Positions 9,571-18,184 of a stretch of 64,000 nucleotides of DNA are shown in pieces. This stretch comes from Nostoc sp. ATCC 53789 (lineage in GTDB: Bacteria; Cyanobacteriota; Cyanobacteriia; Cyanobacteriales; Nostocaceae), in the NCBI RefSeq assembly GCF_009873495.1, contig NZ_CP046704.1, positions 124,001-188,000 of the forward strand. The letters run 5' to 3'. The notes under the pieces were generated by a model, which saw nothing but the letters and a program-made list of their open reading frames with translations, did no database searches and was not told where the DNA came from. Each line of letters starts with the position of its first letter. Position 1 is the stretch's first letter. Both the position numbers and the translations under genes were made by a program.

Positions 9571-9835
9571 TGTGCTTTTACCCCTTGGATGACCAAATTG
9601 TGAATCATACCCTGACCAAAAATTAACGACATTTCAAGGGTTATAGCCTAAACAGAACATAAAACTTTGCATAAGATTGTGTCCGCGTGTCCTGATTGTG
9701 AATCATAATAAAGCCTAGAGTTGTCACAACTAAAAACCGAAAACTTCTCCCGAATAATTCTCTAAAAATGACTAATAGGTACAACTTAGATGACAAAATA
9801 TGGTTCAAAGTGACTAAGATATGATTCAATTCGCG
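9571..9835. repeat. Left-end repeats of the Tn7-like element (candidate TnsB sites)
   Basis: The 13-mer ATTGTGAATCATA occurs at 9597-9609 and 9695-9707. Three spaced copies of a looser motif, approximately TGAC.AA.AT.TG.TTCAA, follow at about 9769, 9790 and 9811, with a period of about 21-22 bp. A related sequence (GTGACC...AAATTATCGTTCAAA) lies at the right tip, 14286-14314. Tn7-type ends normally carry several TnsB-binding repeats of about 20 bp. Confidence 0.5.
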
Positions 9836-9918
9836 TCTTCTTGGTGTTTTGAGAAGACTGTTATGAAGTTTGTGAATTCCCTGTATCACATAGGTCACGC
9901 CAAGGAGGTGAGGCTCAA

Positions 9919-12636
9919 ATGAACGAATTCGAGTTTGAAGATTGGTGTAGGCAACAGCAACTAGCAACCCACACCATTGATTTGATTGCACTCCTCAGGA
10001 AATCCCCACCCTCACGTCGGGTACAAGGACGAACCAAGAACGTTTGTGGCGTGTATCCTAGTTCTAAAATGGGGGTCACAATTCAATTCGAGAGCCATAC
10101 AGTGGAATTATGGGCGATTTACCTGATGGAACACGACCCCAAAGTTTTAGAGTTCTACGACCAGCCACCACCATTCAAAATCCAGTACAAAAATCAAGCA
10201 GGGCGTAATATCGGTCACTATCATACCCCTGACTTTTTTGTATTACGTCATGATGGTGCGTGCTGGGAGGAGTGGAAAACAGTTAAGGAAGTAGAGAAAT
10301 TAGCACAAAAATATCCTGGGCGTTATCAAAAAACAGCATCCGGTCATTGGCGTTGCCCACCAGGAGAAGCCCACGCATCACAATTTGGTCTAAAATACTG
10401 CGTTCGTACTGATGCCGAATTGAATCCCGTTTTTACCCAGAACTTAATGTTTTTGTCGGATTACCTAGGATTTAAATCAAATTTGACAACAAATGTACAC
10501 TCGATAGTTCTGGCTTACCTGGAAGCAAATCCAGGAATAACGATTGCGGCATTGCTACAAGAATTAAATGATGTATGTGCCAATGACATATACATCATGA
10601 TTGCAACTGAGCTTCTGTACGTGGATTTGTTTGCTGTCCCCTTAGTTGAACATTGGCGGACACGATTATGGGTAAGTCAACAAACTCATGACGCTTATAC
10701 ACACGTATCTGTTGTAGGAGTGACTACAAAGAACGCTCCCAATAGTCTCACAACACTGCTACCTAACACAGCCCTTGAGTGGGATTCGGCGCTATGGACT
10801 TTAGTAAACTATGGCGAGACCACAACCACGCTATTACCAGAGTCAGGCTTCCCAATACAGTTACCCACAGCATTTTTTCTCCAGTTATTCGACAGTGGCA
10901 CCATTAAAATCCATAACGGAGTTACAGATGCAACTATAAATGAAACAGTACGTACTTTAATGGAGGCCGCTTCTCCTGTTCACTTAAAAGAAGCGAACCG
11001 AAAATTTAATATAGTACAGGCATATTTTCAGCGCCATACAGATATCTATCAAGACATCAAAGAGCGTACCTTGCGTAGATGGGTACAACAGTTCCGTGAA
11101 GCAGAAGCAAGTTTAGGTTGCGGTTATGTTGGGTTACTACCACGGACACATCAGCAAGGGAATCGTCAACCAAAATCGCCCACAGATTCAAGTGAATTAT
11201 TAGATAAATTTATTAAAGAGCATTTTGAAACACCAAGACAAGCGACAGGCGCTTCAGTATATCGGGCGTATGTCAGAACCTGTACAGCATTAAATATACA
11301 ACCCCTTAGTAACCGCACTTTCTACCAGCGTTTAAAAAAGCGCCCAACTCATGAGCAGACATTAAAGCGTCAGGGAGCAAAAGCCGCATACGCAACAGAG
11401 CCTTTTGTATGGGAACTAGCTTTAAATACACGTCCTCACGGAAACCGGCCTCTGGAGATAGTCCATATTGACCATACCGAACTCGATATTGAATTACGCT
11501 CACTTGCTACAGGTCGGCTACTTGGGCGACCTTGGCTAACATTACTGACCGATGCCTATTCCCGGCGAATCTTGGCAGTTTATCTGACTTTTGATGCACC
11601 TTCTTACAGGTCTTGCATGATGGGGCTACGTATTTTAGTCCAGCGCCAAGGTCGTTTTCCCTCAACATTGGTTGTAGATGGTGGCAAAGAATTCCACAGT
11701 ATATACTTTGACACCTTGCTGGCACGTTACCACTGCACCAAGAAAACAAGACCTGGTGGCAAACCCCGCTTTGGGTCAGTAATTGAACGATTATTTGGGA
11801 CGACAAATACTGAATTTATCTATAACCTACTAGGTAATACCCAAGCAAGTAAACAGCCCCGCCAACTCACCAAAACTGTTGACCCAAAACAGTTAGCTGT
11901 TTGGAATTTGGGAGATTTATATACTTACCTGACCCAGTGGGCTTACTCCATTTACGACTCAAATCATCACGACTCATTAGGTGCCTCTCCAGGCGTTGTT
12001 TATAACGAAGGGTTGTCAATTGCAGGAGAACGGTTGCACCGAAGTATTGCTTATAACGAAGAGTTCTTCATGGCAACACGTCCTTCCACCCCTAAAGGTC
12101 AAGCGAAAGTTCAGCCGGGATATGGGATTAAAGTCAATTATCTCTACTATTGGAGTGATGCTTTCCGCAATCCAAATGTAGAAAAAACATTAGTACCAGT
12201 ACGCTACGACCCTTTTGATATGGGAGTTGCTTACGCCTATGTTGATGGGCGTTGGGTGAGATGTATCTCTCAGTATTACAGTACTTTCGTTGGACGCACT
12301 GAAAAAGAAGTGTTGTTAGCGGCACAAGAAATTAGGCAATTGAACAAACGTAGCGCCACGGCGACAAATTTGAACGCTAAACATTTAGCTGACTTCATTG
12401 CCAATGTCCAAGAACATGAAGCCTTGTTGCTGCAAAGATTGCGTGATTTGGAAAGTAAACGCTTACTAGAGAATTTAACGTCTAGTAATTCTTCAGACTC
12501 ATCAGTAAACCAAGTAAAGGAAAGGTTGGCTGTATTGGCACAACAGAGTGAAGATGTTGCATCGCAGCACGTATCATCTCGAAACGTTGAACCGTTGGAT
12601 CTAAGTTCACTGCCAATATTAGCGGAATACAAATAG
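9919..12636 (+). CDS. tnsAB: TnsA-TnsB fusion transposase (TnsAB)
   Basis: 905 residues. ATG at 9919 follows AAGGAGG at 9902-9908. Residues about 50-175 form a TnsA-like endonuclease: HTVELW (E63), HYHTPDFF (D105) and WEEWK (E118/K120), matching the E...D...(Q/E)xK arrangement of TnsA, which cuts the 5' ends. About 190-480 hold helical DNA-binding regions as in TnsB. About 505-630 form the DDE integrase core: HIDHTELD (D518), VVDGGKEF (D587), SVIERLFG (E623). A Mu-transposase-type C-terminal domain and a TnsC-contacting tail follow. With both nucleases it should transpose by cut-and-paste. TnsAB fusions are known from type I-B2 and I-D CRISPR-associated transposons and other Tn7-like elements. 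The stop codon abuts the tnsC start. Confidence 0.93.
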   Translation: MNEFEFEDWCRQQQLATHTIDLIALLRKSPPSRRVQGRTKNVCGVYPSSKMGVTIQFESHTVELWAIYLMEHDPKVLEFYDQPPPFKIQYKNQAGRNIGHYHTPDFFVLRHDGACWEEWKTVKEVEKLAQKYPGRYQKTASGHWRCPPGEAHASQFGLKYCVRTDAELNPVFTQNLMFLSDYLGFKSNLTTNVHSIVLAYLEANPGITIAALLQELNDVCANDIYIMIATELLYVDLFAVPLVEHWRTRLWVSQQTHDAYTHVSVVGVTTKNAPNSLTTLLPNTALEWDSALWTLVNYGETTTTLLPESGFPIQLPTAFFLQLFDSGTIKIHNGVTDATINETVRTLMEAASPVHLKEANRKFNIVQAYFQRHTDIYQDIKERTLRRWVQQFREAEASLGCGYVGLLPRTHQQGNRQPKSPTDSSELLDKFIKEHFETPRQATGASVYRAYVRTCTALNIQPLSNRTFYQRLKKRPTHEQTLKRQGAKAAYATEPFVWELALNTRPHGNRPLEIVHIDHTELDIELRSLATGRLLGRPWLTLLTDAYSRRILAVYLTFDAPSYRSCMMGLRILVQRQGRFPSTLVVDGGKEFHSIYFDTLLARYHCTKKTRPGGKPRFGSVIERLFGTTNTEFIYNLLGNTQASKQPRQLTKTVDPKQLAVWNLGDLYTYLTQWAYSIYDSNHHDSLGASPGVVYNEGLSIAGERLHRSIAYNEEFFMATRPSTPKGQAKVQPGYGIKVNYLYYWSDAFRNPNVEKTLVPVRYDPFDMGVAYAYVDGRWVRCISQYYSTFVGRTEKEVLLAAQEIRQLNKRSATATNLNAKHLADFIANVQEHEALLLQRLRDLESKRLLENLTSSNSSDSSVNQVKERLAVLAQQSEDVASQHVSSRNVEPLDLSSLPILAEYK

Positions 12637-14103
12637 ATGGATTTAAACAGGAACAGGAGCGATGACATCAACTTACTTACTCAATTTAAGGAGTATGCAG
12701 TTTTACATCCACAGTTAGCACGGGTAGATATGCTGCTCATGCGTGCGATTCGAGAACCTGCTGGATTTGCTCATGTGTTGGTGTATGGGCCAAGTGGTGT
12801 GGGCAAGACGACGATGATACGGCAAATTGCCCGACGTTTAAATGCTCCTCACAGTGAGGATTTAGCAAAGAATTCCTCAAGCTACCGCAACGGTTATGTA
12901 CCTCAATTACCTCTTTTACTGATAGAGACACGTCCACCTGACAGTGGGGTGTTTAATCGAACTGACTATTACCGGACTGCGCTGAAGCTTTTGAATGAGC
13001 CATTCTACGAGCGTCGTAGCATTGTAGACATTGATACATCGGAGGCATGGGAGAAAAAAGGGCGTGGACGTAGTAGCAAAGCTTCCCAGTTTAATGATTC
13101 TCCAGAACTGCGCCACGCATTAGAAGAAGCGATGACCAAACGTGGTGTACGTGCGGTTATCCTTGATGAAGCGCAACATTTAATGAAGATTGGGACTGGA
13201 AGTAATGCTGGCAAGCTTTTAGACCAGTTGGATTGGATTAAATCCATGACGAATGTTACGGGTGTTTTACACATCCTGATTGGTACTTACGAACTGTTAA
13301 ATTTCCGCAATTTAAGTGGTCAAGCATCTCGGCGCGGTCTAGATATCCACTTTCCGCGCTATTTGTACCAAAATGAACAAGACCGTTTGGATTTTCAAGC
13401 CGCTTTATTGGCTCTTTTGAAGCAAGTACCTCTTGATATTAATATTCCCGAATTAATGCAGCATTGGCTTTACTTCTATGAACATTCTATTGGCTGTCTT
13501 GGAGTACTAAAAGACTGGCTCATCCGAACTGTGGCGGCGGCATTAGATGATGGAAATCAAGCTTTAACTTTAAAACAATTACACGAACATACCCTAACGC
13601 TAGCGCAGTGCGAACGTATGGCAATAGAAGCAACTGAGGGCGAAGAAAAACTTAGCTATATGGAGAGCCGTCGCGAACACTTATGGCATTTGCTACAAAT
13701 AGGAATGGGTTCAACGGATGTACCGACTAATGCAGTCCCTCCTGAAACTCCGTTGGTCGGTAGTGAAATCACTTCATCGCAAACAGAGTCACCACCTAAA
13801 ACAAAGCGGACTCGGAAAAAGCCAAACGTACCTGCACCACAAGAATTCACGACCACAACAGCAAACGAGATCCCTGTAGAGCCAGCCCCAAAAAAGAAGC
13901 AGACTCGCAAAAAAACTACATCTACTCAAACACTTGAAATTACTGATACACCACTTAGTAATTCCAGTGCTGACCTTCAGATGATAACCCAGGAGACGCA
14001 ACAGCAAACAGATAAGAGCCGCGAGAAAAAGTCAGGCACACGGGTTGGGCAACGCAAACCCAAGCGAGACACTGTTGGGCATGAATCGCAGTCAACGACA
14101 TAA
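12637..14103 (+). CDS. tnsC: TnsC/TniB-like AAA+ transposition ATPase
   Basis: 488 residues; the ATG directly follows the tnsAB stop (TAGATG), implying translational coupling. The AAA+ core at about 25-300 has Walker A GPSGVGKTT (51-59), Walker B VILDEAQH (174-181), a sensor-1 region LHILIGTYEL and a basic QASRRG segment. TnsC proteins form ATP-dependent filaments on target DNA and recruit the transposase. Residues about 358-488 are an extra low-complexity tail with basic clusters (KTKRTRKK, PKKKQTRKKT, KPKRD), which I believe is longer than in typical TnsC proteins. With no TniQ in the element, this tail is a candidate for DNA contact (inference). Confidence 0.9.
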   Translation: MDLNRNRSDDINLLTQFKEYAVLHPQLARVDMLLMRAIREPAGFAHVLVYGPSGVGKTTMIRQIARRLNAPHSEDLAKNSSSYRNGYVPQLPLLLIETRPPDSGVFNRTDYYRTALKLLNEPFYERRSIVDIDTSEAWEKKGRGRSSKASQFNDSPELRHALEEAMTKRGVRAVILDEAQHLMKIGTGSNAGKLLDQLDWIKSMTNVTGVLHILIGTYELLNFRNLSGQASRRGLDIHFPRYLYQNEQDRLDFQAALLALLKQVPLDINIPELMQHWLYFYEHSIGCLGVLKDWLIRTVAAALDDGNQALTLKQLHEHTLTLAQCERMAIEATEGEEKLSYMESRREHLWHLLQIGMGSTDVPTNAVPPETPLVGSEITSSQTESPPKTKRTRKKPNVPAPQEFTTTTANEIPVEPAPKKKQTRKKTTSTQTLEITDTPLSNSSADLQMITQETQQQTDKSREKKSGTRVGQRKPKRDTVGHESQSTT

Positions 14104-14229
14104 GAATGATAATCATTGGGTGGGGGAAGAAGCTGCCGTCGGCAGCTTCTTCCCATTCTCTTTATTAATGAGACAAGGGTGAGCCTTGCTCACCCTTGTC
14201 TCCCCCTAACTATACGATTATCATTCTTA
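14101..14229. terminator. Nested palindrome: two hairpins inside a 14-bp inverted repeat
   Basis: Outer arms 14101-14114 and 14216-14229 are exact complements (taagaatgataatc). Inside are two perfect hairpins: 14124-14154 (15-bp arms, 1-nt loop) and 14170-14202 (15-bp arms, 3-nt loop). Folded together they form a three-way junction. The first base of the outer arm overlaps the tnsC stop codon. It probably ends transcription leaving tnsC, and possibly also transcription entering from the right. It is internal to the transposon. Confidence 0.7.
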
Positions 14230-14319
14230 CAACTCATGTCTCAAGTATGAAGTATATCTTGTCCTAAGTGCTTCTGAAGTATTTCGTGACCGTTTGGCTA
14301 AATTATCGTTCAAATCACA

Positions 14320-14760
14320 GCTCCGGCCGCATATTTGCCCTTGCAACAATCGCTTCGTGCGACCACTTTTCAGAATTTGGCACGGGTGCGGCGGAACAAG
14401 TACCTTCATGAACTGCTTTGACTTCTCCACCTGAAACTGAATTTTCAACTAACAACGAAGTGGGATTACCCTGTTCTACCTGCTCTTGTGCTTGATTAGC
14501 GATCGTTGAACTTAAATATTCTTCATTTTGGGCAACGGGCGCGGCGGAACAAATACCTTCATGAGGGAATATCCCCTCAACGCCACAGTCCTGCTTTTCA
14601 GTCAACAACGGAGCAGGTTGACTCGGTGCTGCATCCACAAGTGCTAGCGATGTACAGTCATTCGCCGTAGGCGAGTCTTCAAGTTCTGACGCGCTTTCGA
14701 TACGTTGAGGCGACGCGCCCCTCAAGGGTGCGTGAGCCGTTTCTTCAACACGCGGATTTT
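14320..14760 (-). pseudogene. 5' portion of the repeated-family gene split by the Tn7-like element
   Basis: The frame reads EETAHAPLRGASPQRIES, then LVENSVSGGEVKAVHEGTCSA, then SEKWSHEAIVARANMRPE, where the transposon interrupts it. The remainder is at 9387-9570. No N-terminal domain like that of 22663-23495 precedes it: upstream of about 14760 the sequence is unrelated. The copy was therefore probably already truncated when the transposon entered. Confidence 0.78.
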
Positions 14761-14880
14761 AAGATCCCCCTTTAAAAAAAAGATATGCGTTACCCATAAC
14801 CCTTGTAGAGACGTAGCACTGCTGCATCAAAACAATTCTTTTTCGGACATGTCTACTTGACATTCTGTGTTTTGAGCAAA

Positions 14881-17800
14881 CTATGCTTGCAGCACAAAAT
14901 CAGATGCGGTGAGAGTTGGCGCACCAGTTAGAGTTGCAAATAGCCCACCACTGCCAAAACCAGCCGCGTTGCCATTTTGGTTGTAGAACAACTCACCATT
15001 TAGACGATCGTAGACAATTTTTGCCGTGCTAGTCGCTGCTGAACTCGTAATTTGAAAATCAGTGATGTTACTAAAACCAGTTCCGGCAGCAGAAGTAATT
15101 GTACTAAAGGTAGTCTTATCCAGTACAATTTTGTCACCTTTGCTGCTTTGGAAGTCAGCGATCGCATCAACACCAACAAAGTCAGCATTGCTGTTGTAAA
15201 GGAAAAGGTCAGCACCGACACCACCGATAAGAACATCATTGCCTTTGCCACCCACAACAGTATCATTGCCTTCTCCACCAATGAGAATATCGTCGCCTTC
15301 ATCGCCCCGCAGTAGGTCATTTCCACTATTACCATTGATGATGTCGTTACCTCCTTGACCATTAATCACATCATTGGAGTTGTCAAAACCCGCGACGTTA
15401 TTGTTAAGGTCATTCAAAAAAGTGATGGTGTTCTTGTTAAAGAGATTAGTTTGAGTGGAGTTGGCATTGAAGACATCAAAACTGTCAGTTATACTGGTTT
15501 GTCCATCAAACAGGATATTACCAATAGCCGATCGTGAAGAAGTTGCTGGCAAATTATCCAGATTTTCTAATTGAAAGTTTTGCAGAGTAACTTTGGTAGA
15601 AGCTGCATCTGAAAAGGTGAGTTCTAAGTTATTACCATTTTGCGTAAGTTGCAGATTTCGGGCAGTTAAACCACTACCGATAAATTGCAATGTATCCAGT
15701 TGGGTAATCACCGTTGCTGATGGATTTGAGCCAATACCTATTCCAGCAAAATCAGTGATCGTGTCGTTTCCATCACCAAGGCGGAAGACAAAAGTATCAT
15801 TCCCCGCAACGCCTGTGAGAATATCATTGCCCTTGCCACCAGCGATTGCATCATTCCCTGGTGTTCCAGAAATGGTATCGTTTTGGTTAGTGCCAGTAAT
15901 CTTAGTGCCAACTGCGATCGTAACCGTAGCAGTACTAGTCAGACTACCATCGCTAATGGTGTAATTGAAGTTGGCATTGCCACTCAACCCATTAAATGGG
16001 GTAAAGACAGTAAAATCATCCGCCGAGTTGCCCGGTGTGCCATTATCATTTAGCACAGCAGTACCATTAGTTACATTACTAACGCTAGTAATACGGAGAT
16101 TACTGTTATCGATGTCGGTATCATTAGCCAACAGGGTACTAGCAAGGATGGTAGTAGCAGTATTAAAACCAGTAGTCAAAGTATCATTGACGGCAATGGG
16201 TGCATCGTTGACTGGTTTGACATTGAGGTTAAAAGCACCTGTAATGTTGCCGCCATTGCCATCAGCGACAGTGAAAGTGAAGCTGTCAGTGCCGTTGAAA
16301 TTGGCATTGGGGGTGTAGATAAAGAAGTCGTCACTGGGGTTGTCTGGAGTGTTGTTGTCGTTGAGTGCTAGTGTGCCGTTAGTGGGGTTAGTGAAGTTGC
16401 TAATGCTTAAAGTATCATTATCTAAATATGTAAATATACGCAGAATATCTCTAGTAAGGATAGTTACGGCTGTATCTTCATTGGTGGTAGCCACCGTGCC
16501 AAAGCCAAAGACCACGTAGCCCTCCCCAGCACGATCTGCCCCGATAATCAGGTCGTCGAAGCCGTCGCCGTTGATATCCCCCGCACTGCTGACAGAACTG
16601 CCTGACAAGTCAAAGCTATCAATGCCATTAATCACAAAGCCGTTGCTGCCATTAAGGGATGAGAGGTTGAGTTGAGCATCAAAGCCACTATTGCTGCCAA
16701 AGACCACGTAGCTCTCACCGGCACCACGTTGACCGTTGGGGTCGGCACCTCGTGCCCCGATAATCAGGTCGTCGAAGCCGTCGCCGTTGATGTCCCCTGC
16801 ACCTCTGACAGAACTGCCTGAGCCGTCATACGCATCAATGCCATTAATCACAAAGCCGTTGCTGCCATTAAGGGATGAGAGCTTAAGTTGGGCATCAAAG
16901 CCATTACTGCTGCCAAAGATCACGTAGCTCTCCCCAGCAAACTCCTGACCGTTGGGGTCGGCACCTCGTGCCCCGATAATCAGGTCGTCGAAGCCGTCGC
17001 CGTTGATGTCCCCCGCACTTCTAACAGGATTACCTGAGAAGTCATACGCATCAATGCCATTAATCACAAAGCCGTTGCTGCCATTCAGGGATGAGAGGTT
17101 AAAACTGGCATCGAAGCCACTATTGCTGCCAAAGACCACGTAGCTTTCACCAGCAAACTCCTGACCGAAGGCATCAATTGCGCCGATAATCAGGTCATCT
17201 ATACCGTCACCGTTAATGTCCCCCGCACTGCTGACGGAATAGCCTGAGCGGTCATCTGGATCAATGCCGTTAATCACAAAGCCATTGCTGCCATTGAGGG
17301 ACGAGAGGTTGAGACTGGCATCAAAGCCACTGCTGCTTCCAAACACCACGTAGCTTGACCCGGCAAAAGGCTGACCGTTGGAGTATACACGATATGCCCC
17401 GATAATTAGGTCATCGAAGCCGTCGCCGTTGATGTCCCCCGCACTGCTGACGGAATAGCCTGAGAAGTCATAAAAATCGATGCCATTAATCACAAAGCCG
17501 TTGCTGCCATCTAGGGACGAGAGGTTAAGACTGGCATCAAAGCCACTACTGCTGCCAAAGACCACGTAGCTCTCCCCAGCTCTGTCTTGACCGTTGGGGT
17601 CGGCACGATATGCCCCGATAATCAGGTCGTCAAAGCCGTCGCCGTTGATGTCTCCCGCACTGCTGACAGAATCACCTGAGCGGTCATCTGGATCAATGCC
17701 GTTAATCACAAAGCCATTGCTGCCATTCAGGGACGAAAGGTTAAGACTGGCATCAAAGTCACTGCTGCTGCCAAAGACCACGTAGCTTGACCCGGCATAA

Positions 17801-17982
17801 AGCTGATCGTTGGGGGAGGTACTTGATGCCCCGATAATCAGGTCGTCCAAGCCGTCACCGTTGATATCCCCCGCACTGCTGACGGAAATGTTTGAGCGGT
17901 CATATCTATCAATGGCAATGCCGTTAATCACAAAGCCATTGCTGCCATTAAGATCAGATAAATTTAAAACTGCATTCGCCAT
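14881..17982 (-). CDS. Large FG-GAP / cadherin-like / RTX calcium-binding repeat protein
   Basis: 1033 residues from ATG 17982 (MANAVLNL), preceded by AAGGAG. A longer frame opening at 18153 would be read through a MITE and is rejected. Residues about 5-500 hold seven integrin-type FG-GAP repeats, each of the form GSNGFVINGI...AGDINGDGFDDLIIGA...SYVVFG. Two cadherin-like/tandem Ig domains follow (TNEDTAVTIL..., APIAVNDTL...). Two RTX blocks come next (GGKGNDILTGVAGNDTF; GGEGNDTVVGGKGNDVL), with a beta-roll-flanking segment of the type found before type I secretion signals (end ASDFVLQA). Probably exported and calcium-dependent. It lies downstream of the TIGR03032 gene 18185-19279, with MITE family B between them. 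Confidence 0.9.
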   Translation of the reverse strand: MANAVLNLSDLNGSNGFVINGIAIDRYDRSNISVSSAGDINGDGLDDLIIGASSTSPNDQLYAGSSYVVFGSSSDFDASLNLSSLNGSNGFVINGIDPDDRSGDSVSSAGDINGDGFDDLIIGAYRADPNGQDRAGESYVVFGSSSGFDASLNLSSLDGSNGFVINGIDFYDFSGYSVSSAGDINGDGFDDLIIGAYRVYSNGQPFAGSSYVVFGSSSGFDASLNLSSLNGSNGFVINGIDPDDRSGYSVSSAGDINGDGIDDLIIGAIDAFGQEFAGESYVVFGSNSGFDASFNLSSLNGSNGFVINGIDAYDFSGNPVRSAGDINGDGFDDLIIGARGADPNGQEFAGESYVIFGSSNGFDAQLKLSSLNGSNGFVINGIDAYDGSGSSVRGAGDINGDGFDDLIIGARGADPNGQRGAGESYVVFGSNSGFDAQLNLSSLNGSNGFVINGIDSFDLSGSSVSSAGDINGDGFDDLIIGADRAGEGYVVFGFGTVATTNEDTAVTILTRDILRIFTYLDNDTLSISNFTNPTNGTLALNDNNTPDNPSDDFFIYTPNANFNGTDSFTFTVADGNGGNITGAFNLNVKPVNDAPIAVNDTLTTGFNTATTILASTLLANDTDIDNSNLRITSVSNVTNGTAVLNDNGTPGNSADDFTVFTPFNGLSGNANFNYTISDGSLTSTATVTIAVGTKITGTNQNDTISGTPGNDAIAGGKGNDILTGVAGNDTFVFRLGDGNDTITDFAGIGIGSNPSATVITQLDTLQFIGSGLTARNLQLTQNGNNLELTFSDAASTKVTLQNFQLENLDNLPATSSRSAIGNILFDGQTSITDSFDVFNANSTQTNLFNKNTITFLNDLNNNVAGFDNSNDVINGQGGNDIINGNSGNDLLRGDEGDDILIGGEGNDTVVGGKGNDVLIGGVGADLFLYNSNADFVGVDAIADFQSSKGDKIVLDKTTFSTITSAAGTGFSNITDFQITSSAATSTAKIVYDRLNGELFYNQNGNAAGFGSGGLFATLTGAPTLTASDFVLQA
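16505..17950. repeat. Seven tandem 216-bp coding repeats
   Basis: The conserved core ccgataatcaggtcgtc recurs near 16541, 16757, 16973, 17183, 17399, 17615 and 17831. The spacing is 216 bp except for one 210-bp interval, caused by a 6-bp deletion in the DPNGQ segment. The copies are very similar at DNA level, pointing to recent amplification or ongoing gene conversion. They encode the FG-GAP blades of the RTX protein. Confidence 0.85.
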
Positions 17983-18038
17983 TATTGTTGATTCTCCTTG
18001 TGTTGGTTTACCGAGTCTAGAAACGTGAAATTTCACCC

Positions 18039-18182
18039 CTAGTAGTCTGCCAAGGAAACTTTGCATGGTGGTTAGCAGAGGGGCAGAGGGGAAAGAACTT
18101 GTATAAGCCTCTCCTCTGCTCCCCTGCTCCCCTGCTCCTCTGCCGACTTCCACCCAACAATTTTGGGTTGGCGAACTACTAG
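18039..18182. mobile_element. MITE-like element, family B, copy 1
   Basis: 144 bp bounded by inverted ends CTAGTAGTCTGCCAA and TTGGCGAACTACTAG. The inside pairs AGCAGAGGGGCAGAGGGG with CTCCCCTGCTCCTCTGC-type runs. No ORF. It lies between the stop codon of the TIGR03032 gene (18185) and the RTX gene start (17982), so it sits within the presumed operon. A second copy is at 55969-56114. Target duplication not clear. Confidence 0.72.
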
Positions 18183-18184
18183 AC

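Larger units (their letters stand above)
9571..14319 (+). mobile_element. Minimal Tn7-like transposon (TnsAB + TnsC only)
   Basis: 4749 bp. The left end begins TGTGCTTTTACCCC and the right end finishes TTCAAATCACA, giving TGTG...CACA termini. Both sides carry the 5-bp duplicate GCTCC (9566-9570 and 14320-14324). Removing the element and one copy of GCTCC rejoins the two halves of a repeated-family gene (ARANMRPE + RMQKLK), as in its relatives. Five-bp duplications and TGT/ACA ends are characteristic of the Tn7 family. The element contains a TnsA-TnsB fusion, a TnsC ATPase and a nested palindrome. No TniQ/TnsD, Cas, CRISPR or cargo gene lies between the ends. Confidence 0.93.

Noticed and set aside
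9641..9991. 116-codon minus-strand ORF at the transposon left end
   Set aside because: It overlaps the tnsAB start and the end repeats; not protein-like.
9571..14319. CRISPR-associated transposon (CAST)
   Set aside because: TnsAB and TnsC fit, but no Cas genes, CRISPR repeats or TniQ occur within the ends, so CRISPR-guided transposition is not supported.
17983..18153. N-terminal extension of the large FG-GAP protein
   Set aside because: The extension is encoded by a MITE, and a good ribosome site precedes the internal ATG at 17982.
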